DNA of 64,000 nucleotides from Hemibagrus wyckioides (Eukaryota; Chordata; Actinopteri; Siluriformes; Bagridae): positions 25,128,852 through 25,192,851 of the forward strand of contig NC_080720.1 of assembly GCF_019097595.1 (NCBI RefSeq), given 5' to 3'. The notes below the pieces were generated by a model. The model ran no database searches. It was not told the origin of the DNA and was given only the letters and a program-made list of their open reading frames with translations. Both the position numbers and the translations under genes were made by a program. Below, in pieces: positions 45,694 through 57,600 of the stretch (positions within the stretch are counted from its first letter, which is position 1; each line of letters begins with the position of its first letter).

Positions 45694-48600
45694 ATGTCGC
45701 TCAGAGAGTTGAAAGTGTGTTTGCTTGGGGTAAGATGCATTTAACATTGTCTCCGCTGTTCTTTTTTATTTATTCGTTTGTTTTTTTATTTATTTATTTT
45801 CGTTATTAAGTTGTTTCGCCAGGGGCAACAATTATTTGCTGATCATCAGCATTTCTTGGTATCTGTGATGGACATGATTGTGTAATATAACGGGTGTAGC
45901 TCTGTAACCAGATTGGGTTGTGGGGATCTACACGCTTATTTGTTAATCACAGTTAAAAAGGTTGTATAATAAATAAGTGATAATAAATCATTTATCACTA
46001 GCCCCGTTTACATTGACAGTAGACGCCATTATCCGCGCCTATTAGAGATTAAGATTTAAATTCGTTCATTAATGCTGTCCGTCAGGATATGCGCTCTTGC
46101 TATTAACAATGGCAGGGTCTCAGTATACTGTTGAACGAAACTCTGTTGAAAAGAGAGTAGTATGATAAGAACATCAAAGAAAGCTGCTTTTTTTATGAAA
46201 TGGGATGATCAACAAATGGGATGGTCTGTTAAAGGACAACGTGAAAATCCCTTTAAGATGTATGAAGAGTGACCGCATCATTCCATTTGCTGTCATTCTG
46301 AAAGACTGTAGTTCCCTAGGCTCAGGCTCAATTACAAGAACCTGTACGATTATAACGTTTCATATCAATTCACCATTTAGGCTTTGTTATGCAGAAGAAG
46401 GTGAATTAGTAAATGTAGTTCTTCAAAAGAAACCTCAAAATTAACCAACGGCAGTGTATTGAGACACTCTGGTCAGAATACAGTTTGATTCGCAATACTG
46501 ACTTCAAAGTTCAATTCAATTATCATTATATAATTGCATAAAATGTGTATTGGGCCAGACAGGCTAGCCTTTGGTCCCCACATGCATCAGTGAACCTTGG
46601 TTGTCCTTCTTACACAGCTTTTGTTAAACACTAAACACTGTATAACAGGAGCATTACACAACACCTTGAGATTGCTGTTTTGGAGATGCTCTGACCCAGT
46701 CTGGCCCATGTCAAAATCACTTAAATCCTTACATTTGCTCATTTTTCCTGCTTCTTACACATCACATTCAAAGAACTGAATGTTCACTTCCTGATTAATA
46801 TATTGCACCTCTTGACATATGCCATTGTAACCTCTGGACATATCATTGTAACAACAATTTTAATGTTGTGGCTAATCAGTGTATATGGTATGTATGTCTG
46901 AAAATGCATTTGACATGCATTTGATGAAAAATAAATTTCGATCACAAGAAATCAACTTTTAGTATCACGAGTTCATGAAGAAAATCATTAACTCAAGACA
47001 ATAAATATTATTATCTAAAGAAAAAAGCCTTTAATTTTGAGACCACAAGTCATTATTTTTGAGAAAATAACACTTGACATTTCTGGACTTTCGTAACACT
47101 GAGATACATGAGGGTGTTTTTTATTCCTTAAATGTCAGTTCAGTTTAATACATATTTTGTTAGAGTTGATTGTATTTTTTCCTGTTCAAGGAAACTGGTG
47201 TTGGAAAGTCAAGTATCGTGTGCAGATTTGTGGAGGACAGCTTTGATCCCAACATTAATCCTACAATTGGGTAAGCTCTATATCCCCTCATTGAGTCATC
47301 ATGTCACAAGGTCATTAAAGGGCTTATTTTATTTCTGCTATTATGGAATTGCTTTATATATCCCCATGTGAAGTACACTAGATGTAAAGTACAAAAATAA
47401 ATTTGTGTATGAGATATAAAATATGTTTTCTATAATAAAGGAATGCTGTTTAGATTGTCAGTGTTTTGGTAGCAGTTGTTCTAAATAATTATAACTTTTT
47501 TAATGTCTTATTTGCAGTGCATCATTTATGACGAAGACAGTGCAGTACCAAAATGAGCTCCATAAGTTTCTTATTTGGGACACAGCAGGACAAGAAAGGG
47601 TAAACTAACACATTTACCAGAATGTCAATGTAACTCAGGAATACAGTAATGCACTGTCCTTCATTGCTGACTGGGAAACCTGTTTCTGTACTTTAAGTTG
47701 TTCTATGCTGGATTTATTCTATGCTGGTAAGCTAGCACTTCTTCAACATTTCTTTCTGTCCTGTTTACATGACTGTGGGATCTAATCTTATGCTTTTTGT
47801 AGCGTTGAGACAGTAGTTTTGTTAGGAAGTGTTTCTTGGTCTATGCTAATTAGTTCTTCCAGGTGTCTAATTGTTTCAGTCACCTTTTAGGTGTAGTGTG
47901 CTCAGTATTCAGTGTGCTGTAAGTTGTTCTATGTTTTTTCTTTTTCTTTCTGTACTTTGTGTACTATGTGACTCAATTGGATATAGTCTTTTGCCTTTAG
48001 TATTGTTTATTTGCTTGTGTCATTTGAAAGTGCCTGTAGGTCTCTCTCTAATCTAAATAGTAGTTTCAGTCTCCCTTTAGGTGTGAATTGTTGGCAGGGT
48101 TTACTAAACTGTATTGAAGGTGTAGCACCTGTAGTCGTTAGAAGCAAAACGTAGTTAGAGCTTAGAGTTCAGACCTTAAGGTGACCTAATGCCTGACTTG
48201 GCTGCTGACATGCCCCTCAAACTTATCTCTGTTGTCATATCTCACAGACACAGAAGATCTTCTCCACAAACCAGAGGCCAATACCAATAATCAATAACCA
48301 ACTACCAATAATCTCATCTAGTCTTCACTGTTGTCTTAGTTCCAATCATGGTAGGTGGACTCTGGAACTGCTACTCTACCATACGGAAAGTCTCATGTGA
48401 AAGCTCCATGGTAACTAACAGGAGTAGAGTTGTGTTTTTTTTTTTGTTTTTTTTTTTTTTGCTTTGTCTCAGAGTCTTTCTGTGTCTCATATCAGCTCCA
48501 AATTCCAAGCAATTACAGTTACCTCTCAGATTGATCTTCTCATCCCTACATGGAAGGGAATGACTGTAGCTAAACATGCACCTGAATACCAGATCATCAC

Positions 48601-51600
48601 TGCTACCCCACTCCACATCTCAGATCATCACTTGATATCACCCTCCCTGTCCTGCCTAACATCATCTATCAATGTATTCTTCATCCCTTTCACACCGTGA
48701 CTCCTTATTCTCTCTACTGCAGGATCACACACAGACTTTCCTCTCTTTACTTTCTTCATCCGTGGACCTCCTCTGCACATTGCCTTCTAAACCCAGGAAG
48801 TTTTCTTGCCCTGTTTTTTTTGTAGAGAATTAATAAAAGCAGAGAAAATGTGAAGGAAATCACAATTCAAGACAGATCTTGTTGCTTACCACACTCTCCT
48901 GCCTGAATTCCCATCTGATGCGACTTCTGCTCAGACCAACTTTTACAAGGAAAAGCTGGTGTTCATTTTCTTGTCACTTCAAGATTGGACTACAACATCT
49001 GGCAGGCCAGCCTCTGCAGCCCATTTGACCTCTGCAGCTGCTTCAAAATTGAGCTTCTTGTTTCTCACACCACACAATTTCCACTGGTCTTCCATAGCTA
49101 TTTTCACCTTTTTGCAACATGCTCATCACAACAAGTGGATATCATTATTGAGATTAGGCAGCACTTGGTGTCAGGCTCTGCAAAAGGAATTACATTTGTA
49201 CGGTAAGCTTATTGTTGATCTAAAATATAAATGTACATATTTAGTGGTGAATTGTTGGTTGGTATATTTGTTGTATATTGTATATTAAATACTGTTGTTA
49301 GCGGTGAAGCTTGTGGATGGTATGCTTTGTTTTTGGAGAAAGGCATTTAATATTCCAGGGTGCTTGTTACATATTTAGTGCTTTTTACAGAGACATTTGT
49401 CAGTGATGAGCTCAGAAATCATCTTAAATTTTTGTTTTGTGCTAAATGGCCCAGAAGAAAGAAATGAAGCATGTGTTGCTATGTTAGTGCTGCAAGATTA
49501 AATATAGACATTTTCTGCTGGTTAAAAACACAATATAGCATAAATATGATATTTTACAGAGTTTGTAGCCAGAAAATAGACTGTTACCAAAGTACATAAG
49601 GCCACATTTATTAACACCTCAATGCTACTCCACTGTCATTGAAAAGTCTACTGCTGTCAGCACTGGAAAGTCACAGTTTGAACAAACTCTAAGTACACTA
49701 TATTGCTTGTGTAAATATATTTTTATAACTTCTGATCCTTTTAGGATTTTCATACAAAACAGACTCATCATCCAGTGAGTGGTGGTTCTGCAGATGGAAA
49801 AGAATTTTTCCTGATTGAGATCAACTAAGACAGGGCCAGACTTGTTTCAGCATAACAATGGTTATAGTAATTCAGATAACCACTCCATATATTGTGGTGT
49901 TATGCATTCTGAGATGCTTTTCTGTTCAGCAAAAACCCTGACAGAAATCAGCAGAAGACCATGTTGTCACTAAAGCTATACAGATGAACACTGGAAAAAC
50001 ATAGCCTGGTCTGATGAATCTCAAAGTCTACTGAGACACATGGATGGTAGGGTCAGAAGCATGAATCTGTGGACCCAACTTGCCTTGTGTCAGGCAAGTC
50101 CAGGCTGGTTGTGTAATATCAATCATCTCTTGAATGTTACAGCCTATTTTATTTTTTGCATTCGTTCATGGCTCTAATTTAAATCTTCTACTGGCTACTT
50201 CCAGCATCATGTACCATGTCACAAAACAAATGCTGTCACAAATTCAGTGTTGCCTTCCTAGTCACTGGATCTGAATCCAATAAATCACCTTTGTTATTTG
50301 GCACTTAAAAAATCAGTAAGATTTTCAGTGCAAACATGTCAACATGTTTGTTGGAATCTTTCCTTTTTTATGGAATCCAAGCCATGTGGAATTGAGGATA
50401 TTTTAGGAGCAAAGCAACTTCCTACACAGTGTTAATATAGGGTCATGGAAGGATGGTGCATGCCCAGTTAATTGCCTTACATCGACTGCTAATTTACACC
50501 TGCTAAACACACCTCAATTTATATAGTGATTTAAAAGAAAAAAATTTTCAAATAGATGTTTAGAGATAGAAATACAAGATATGCAATAATCAATGCAGTT
50601 ACAGTCAACCTAGAGTCATGTGCAGCTCACATATCTTATTGACAGAACCCTCACTAGCATACAGAAATACAAGAAAATTATTGGCTAGAAAATGAAAATA
50701 AAATATTTAAAGAAAAAGTTTGATTATTCGTTACATTTTGATGGGACATTAACCCCTGGAATGCAATGATGGTCACAAGATAACTTGCTCACTCTAAAAC
50801 ACTAATTATCTGTCTTTCTTTATTCCCATAGTTTCGTGCCCTTGCCCCTATGTACTACAGAGGCTCGGCTGCAGCTATCATTGTTTATGACATTACAAAG
50901 GAGGTACTGAATCATTTCTTAACTGTTTTATTAAAGATATCTGAACTGAAAACACCTGTATCCCACTTATCAAATGCATGTAATACAATGCTGTATTAGG
51001 CCAGAATGCAGAATGGGTGTCCATTAAATGTGTTACAAATTGTATTGAGCATTTTGTTAGGCAACCATTAATCCTTTCACAGTCAATGCTGGATTAGACA
51101 GACAGACAGACAGACAGGTAGATAGGTAGATAAAATCAGAAATTGCTGATCTCCTTGCACTTTCACATAAGCACTCTTTACATTCATTGTACAATAAAAT
51201 CACAGGAGATCAGCAGTTTCTTTCTATATGTGTATGAGTATGTGTGTATACATACACTATATTGCCAAAAGTATTCGCTCACCTGCCTTGACTCACATAT
51301 GAACTTAAGTGACATCCCATTCCTAATCCATAGGGTTCAATATGACGTCAGTCCACCCTTTGCAGCTATAACACCTTCAACTCTTCTGGGAAGGCTGTCC
51401 ACAAGGTTTAGGAGTGTGTTTATGGGAATTTTTGACCATTCTTCCAGAAGCGCATTTGTGAGGTCACACACTGATGTTGGACGAGAAGGCCTGGCTCTCA
51501 GTCTCCGCTCTAATTCATCCCAAAGGTGTTCTATCGGGTTGAGGTCAGGACTCTGTGCAGGCCAGTCAAGTTCATCCACACCAGACTCTGTCATCCATGT

Positions 51601-54600
51601 CTTTATGGACCTTGCTTTGTGCACTGGTGTACAGTCATGTTGGAAGAGGAAGGGGCCAGCTCCAAACTGTTCCCACAAAGTTGGGAGCATGGAATTGTCC
51701 AAAATGTCTTGGTATGCTGAAGCATTCAGAGTTCCTTTCACTGGAACTAAGGGGCCAAGCCCAGCTCCTGAAAAACAACCCCACACCATAATCCCCCCTC
51801 CACCAAACTTTACACTTGGCACAATGCAGTCAGACAAGTACTGTTCTCCTGGCAACCGCCAAACCCAGACTCGTCCATCAGATTGCCAGATGGAGAAGCG
51901 CGATTCGTCACTCCAGAGAACGCGTCTCCACTGCTCTAGAGTCCAGTGGCGGCATGCTTTACACCACTGCATCCGACGCTTTGCATTGCACTTGGTGATG
52001 TATGGCTTGGATGCAGATGCTCGGCCATGGAAACCCATTCCATGAAGCTCTCTGCGCACTGTTCTTGAGCTAATCTGAAGGCCACATGAAGTTTGGAGGT
52101 CTGTAACAATTGACTCTGCAGAAAGTTGGTGACCTCTTCGCACTATGCGCCTCAGCATCCACTGACCCTGCTCCGTCAGTTTACTTGGCCTACCACTTCG
52201 TGGCTGAGTTGCTGTCGTTCCCAAACACTTCCACGTTCTTATAATACAGCTGACAGTTGACTCTGGAATATTTAGGAGCGAGGAAATTTCATGACTGGAT
52301 TTGTTGCACAGGTGGCATCCTATCACAGTTCCACGCTGGAATTCACTGAGCTCCTGAGAGCGACCCATTCTTTCACAAATGTTTGTAAAAACAGTCTGCA
52401 TGCCTAGGTGCTTGATTTTATACACCTGTGGCCATGGAAGTGATTGGAACACTTGATTCTGATTATTTGGATGGGTGAGCGAATACTTTTGGCAATATAG
52501 TGTATATACACACATACATTTATACATGCACATGTCAGCATCCTTAGCACTGACAGGTGATATTGACTCTCTTGTGACAGTGGCACCTGTCAAGGAGTTA
52601 GATATATTAGGCAACAAGTGGACAGTTCTCAAAATTGATGTTTTGGAAGCAGAAAAAAATGGGCAAGTGTAAGGATTTGATTAACTTTAACAATGGCCAA
52701 ATTCTGTTGTCTAGACGACTGGGTTAGTGTATCTCCAAAACGTCAGGATTTCTGTACGTCCAGTAGCACCTACTAAAATTGGTCCAAGACGTTGTTACAG
52801 ACCACGTACACCACTTCATAGTATTCCCTAATGGAAGTGGCTTCTTTCAGCAGAATAATGTACCCTGCCATACTGCAAAAATTGTTCAGGAATAGTTTAA
52901 GTAACATGACACAGTGTTGAGTGGCTTTCATCAGAACAGGCCACATTTTTCTACTGCTCCAAGGTCCAATTTATATGCTCATGAGCCCATTGTAGGTACT
53001 TTTGTGGTGGATAGGTGTCAGCATGAGCACTCTGACCATTCTATGGCTATGCAGCAAGTTGTGATGTACTGTGTGTTCTGACACCTTTTTGTCATAGCCA
53101 GCATTAACTGTTCAGCAGTATGTGCTGCAGTAGCTCTTCTGGGGGACCAGGACCAGACTAGCTAGCTTTTACTTGCCATGCTAATCAATGAGCCTTGTGT
53201 GCCCATGACCCTGTCACTGGGTCATTCCTTCCATTGTCCTTCCTTAGTATTGACAACTGCATACCAGGAATACTCTACAATATCTCCCATTGTGGAGATG
53301 CTCTGACCCAGCTGTCAGATACTTAGCATGCCCATTTCCTTGCTTATAGAACACCAATGCTGAGAACTGCCTGTTGACTTGCTGCCTATCCCACTCCTTA
53401 ACAGGTTCCACTGTCACAAGATTATCCACATTATTCATTTGACCTTTCACTGGTTTTAATGTGCTGGCTGATCAGTATGTATGTGTATGTATGTTTTCAT
53501 TTAAGATATTGACATGACAATTATTTTGTTTTTGTTATACATTGAAAGGATTTGGGTGGGAGATCGATGTATGAATATGAGACGATCAATTTGAGTAGAT
53601 CAGAATTTTATCTTTTATTTCCTGATACTTGCATTAGGTGTGTTTAAAAGCTTAGAACATGGCACCCATCCACACTGAACCCACCCATTTTTCAAGTGAA
53701 AAATACTGAACATGTGACTGGCAGGTGTTTCTTATTGCCCAGGTGTGCCTCTTATATTGGTTGTTTAAATAGTTAATACCTTTGAATGTCTACTCTTGGC
53801 TTGAACACTGGGTTTCATCTGTGAACTGTAGATGTCTTTGAAAGGATAAAACAACATGAAGACCACAGAGCTGTCTATGGGAGAGATGCAAACTGTATAG
53901 CCAATACGACAATTTGCAATGTCCTAAAAAAAACAAACCACTGGTGTACTAACAACCAGACATCAAACAGACCAAGCAAGGAAAACCACAGCAGTTGATG
54001 ACGGACATTGTAAGAGCAGTGAACAACAGTTAGTGGCGTTACCATCAATCTCAAAGGGGTAGGAGATAATGTATCCCAATCTACCATTAGAAAAAGATTT
54101 TGAGGGCAAAAATAATAGAGGCATTACCATAAGATGCAAACCACTCTTCAGCAGTAAGGTGAGTAAACTGGAAAAGTACCTACAAGGTGAATGCAACAGT
54201 TTTGTGATGTCAATGGGTTCCTGGATTGATGCAGTTATTGCAAGCAAGGTATATGCGTCTAAATGTTAAGTGTTACTTACTTTAAGACCATACCATTGCT
54301 CACAGTATTGGGTAGTCTGCCACTAAAGGTGCCAAGTTGGTTAGCACACCCAAATATAAATATATAGTGATGATAAACATATTTAAGTTGAGCTTGGATT
54401 CGAACATTTTATTTCAAAGGCACTGTAGCATAAAATGTCATTTCTTTGAAAAAAATAAATAAAAAATTTTTCCACTCTCAGGAATCCTTTCTAACTTTGA
54501 AGAACTGGGTAAAGGAGCTTCGTCAGCATGGACCACCCAACATAGTGGTGGCCATTGCTGGCAACAAATGTGATCTTTCTGATGCCAGGTAAATTTCTTT

Positions 54601-57600
54601 AACTAATGTTCTTCTTTTTTTTCATTTGACTGTCAGTTTTAGAATCAGGTGAAAGAGCAAAACAAGAGCAAACAGCTGCATAGGTATTTTCCTATAGGCC
54701 AGCTCTAGCTAGCTAACTAAAATAAAATGTAGAGAACAGAACTGTCATCACTATTGTTCTAATGTGTGTATATTTGTAATCTAATTCTCCGTATATCAGG
54801 GTATGTATATTATAATCTGTGTAAATGGCTGTCAAGTAAAGAATTTCTAAAGCTCATATCAACACAAACTTGTGAATCAGTAAAATTTCCAACTTTTAAT
54901 CAAAGCCTGGTACAATCAAAGGCATTGGGGAAGGCATGTCTGGTGAAGGTGAACAAAAAAACTCAATAAAACAGGACAACAATGGAAAATAGAGCAATAG
55001 AGAAAACAGAGTTCTTGGATGCCAGTATATTTGTTCTGTAGCAACATATCTTTATCTTATGGGTTATCAACATATGGGTTATCTTTTCCACAATATGAAA
55101 ATAATTTTTCATTAAATGGGGGGGGGCATGGGCAAACTCAAATTCAGTTGTTCCAAAATGGTTCAGCTTCTCAAACACACACTCATACATCTAAGCTTCA
55201 TTCACTAAAGAGAGACCAAAGAGAGTAAAACACAGCTTATTAATATGCAGTCACAAGTAAAAAATAGGTGTGTCATGTTAATTTGCTCATTTAGATATTT
55301 TTGGAAACTCTGGTCCCAACTCTTTTCTCTCTGCCAGTGCTAGCTCCAAAGCAGGGACCACCTCCATATTATATGTTATATCTGCCATGTATTCTGTGGT
55401 GGGAAGCATTGGGATGCAAAACAAGGACATGATCTCCTTTATAAAATATAAAATGGGAAAACTCTATAGAGGCCTGGGGAACCTCCTGGACTGCAAATAA
55501 CAGCATTTCCAACCACTTATCCCAATTTCATCTTTGTGCATAAATATATAAGGCCTTATATCAACCTGTCGGTTTGCGGATGATATATGCTGGTACTTTA
55601 CTTTTCAATAACTCTTATAGCTTTCATAGTACACATGATATAAATAATGTTCCTAGGTCACTTAGAGTCTATTTCAGGATTGAAAATCAGGTGATTAGTG
55701 ACTCTGCTATGCTTTTTCCTCAGGGTCATGGCTCTTTTCCTCAAGGTCATGGCTTCATAGAGAGTATTGCAACTAATGCAAACCTCATACCATTTTTTTC
55801 TGCCAGTCTCCCCAGTCCTAAGTCATCCACTAAGTGGCTGAACTCCAGCCAATTCATTCCCAGGGTAGCTGAATAAGAAAAATGGGGATTGAATGCTGCA
55901 CTTTATTATGCTTTTGTCCCTTGTATAAAATTGTAAGAGGCACCATAGGATGTGTACACATTCCCTTGTATATTTCTAATTTTCACTTCATCTTGAATTT
56001 AGGCATAGATAAAGGTTTGTGTGCTACCTGAGTTCAACAAGGCCTGATGTATTCCCTCTTGAGTGCTAACTGCTTGGTGTACTGCCTCTAAATTGGGGAG
56101 GGACTTAGGATCACAGAGATCTGGAGCACCTGCCCTATCTTGGCACATATCTTGGATGTGCCCCAGTTCTCTGCAGCCCCAACAGACCTGCCCAGGCCCT
56201 GTTCCAGCTCTCTGAACCTCCGTTGGAGAGGGGGCAAAGAAAAACAATTTTAGTAGGGTAGAAGAGAGGTTTCATTTAGCAATGATTTCTGGACTTCTCT
56301 TATCAGGATGGCTTGAAGTTGCAGCCACTACTCTCCCCACATGCCAAGGTACCTTCGAACAGCTCTAGGTTTGCCTCAGCATCATCCTGGGGTGTCATCC
56401 TGGCCAGATAAAGGATCTTAAGTAGGAGAAACCTGTGGGAGAGGATAAGAAGGGGGGGATAGCAGACTCTGAATGGTAGATCAGTCTTTATTCTGCTTGT
56501 TCACCATTTGTGCCAGGATCTTCTGCTGCAGACTCACAAGAACTAGTTGCTGCATGCATATACATTAAAGTCTGGACCATCTGGATGAGCAAACTGGACT
56601 CCATGCCCATTGTTCAATGAATTGTTTTCATCTGAGTTCCAGAACCAGTGTAGCAGGAGACAATAAAACTGTGTCAGCAGGGGCATGTTCAAAGAGAAGG
56701 TAGTTTGAAATGGCAGGTAGCACATGATTGTGTGCACTGTGTGTGATCATGCCGAGATCACATGTGTGTGCTCTGTGTGTCCTCTCAGGGTGAATGTTGT
56801 GAAACAGACAGGGAGCCAGACAGAACTGACAGAACGTACACTTAACACACTTAGACACCCAAAGTGTGAACATGATCCAGGGTAAATCCCTAAAATGTTA
56901 AGCCTGTGTTTTTGTGTGTCAATCAGAACCAGTGCTAGCTTAAAGGTTCTGGGGAAAGATTGCTGTATAATGTGGTTCTGTGGACCTCTGAACTGATGGT
57001 GTTGTTCTTCAACATAAATGTCCTCAGTGCTATCTGATATTCCTCAGGAATCTCTTGATGATTATTTAAAGGGTTGTGATCAGAGTTTTGTGATTCATTG
57101 CCAACACATCCTCAATGTGCTCCTGATCTGACACTTCCTCCTCCTCTTCTTGCCCACTGTCTGTTTCAATGATGTTAGAAACTCTTGTACACTAAACCAT
57201 TCCATGATTGTACCAAAGCTGTGATTGAAATGAAATGTCATTATAGTGTCTTAACATCATAGTTTGACACTTTTATATAGTCATGTGAGTCCGTACCGCT
57301 TTCACAGGAAAGTGCTTCAGCAGTTTTGTATTAAGTAAAAAGTGTAAGTGTAACTGGGATTGCAAGTGCCTGTTTTCACATGGGAACAATTTTGGATCTG
57401 ATGACAGTGATAAGACCCTGCTGACTATAGCTACACTTTCCTGTCCTAACAATCTGGTTATATGGCCATGCACAGATTTACCATTTCAGTATTCTCTTTT
57501 GTAAACCTGTATTTATTTGCAATACATACTGCCAATACACTGAGCCTGAACAAATCCTATATATTGACTTGCCAAGCACCAATATAAAATTATTCTAATA

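Noticed and set aside
51143..52045. 300-codon plus-strand open frame
   Set aside because: Antisense shadow of the Tc1-type transposase.
52369..52632. 88-residue N-terminal extension of the transposase frame
   Set aside because: Runs through the terminal repeat and flanking DNA; related transposases start at MGR.
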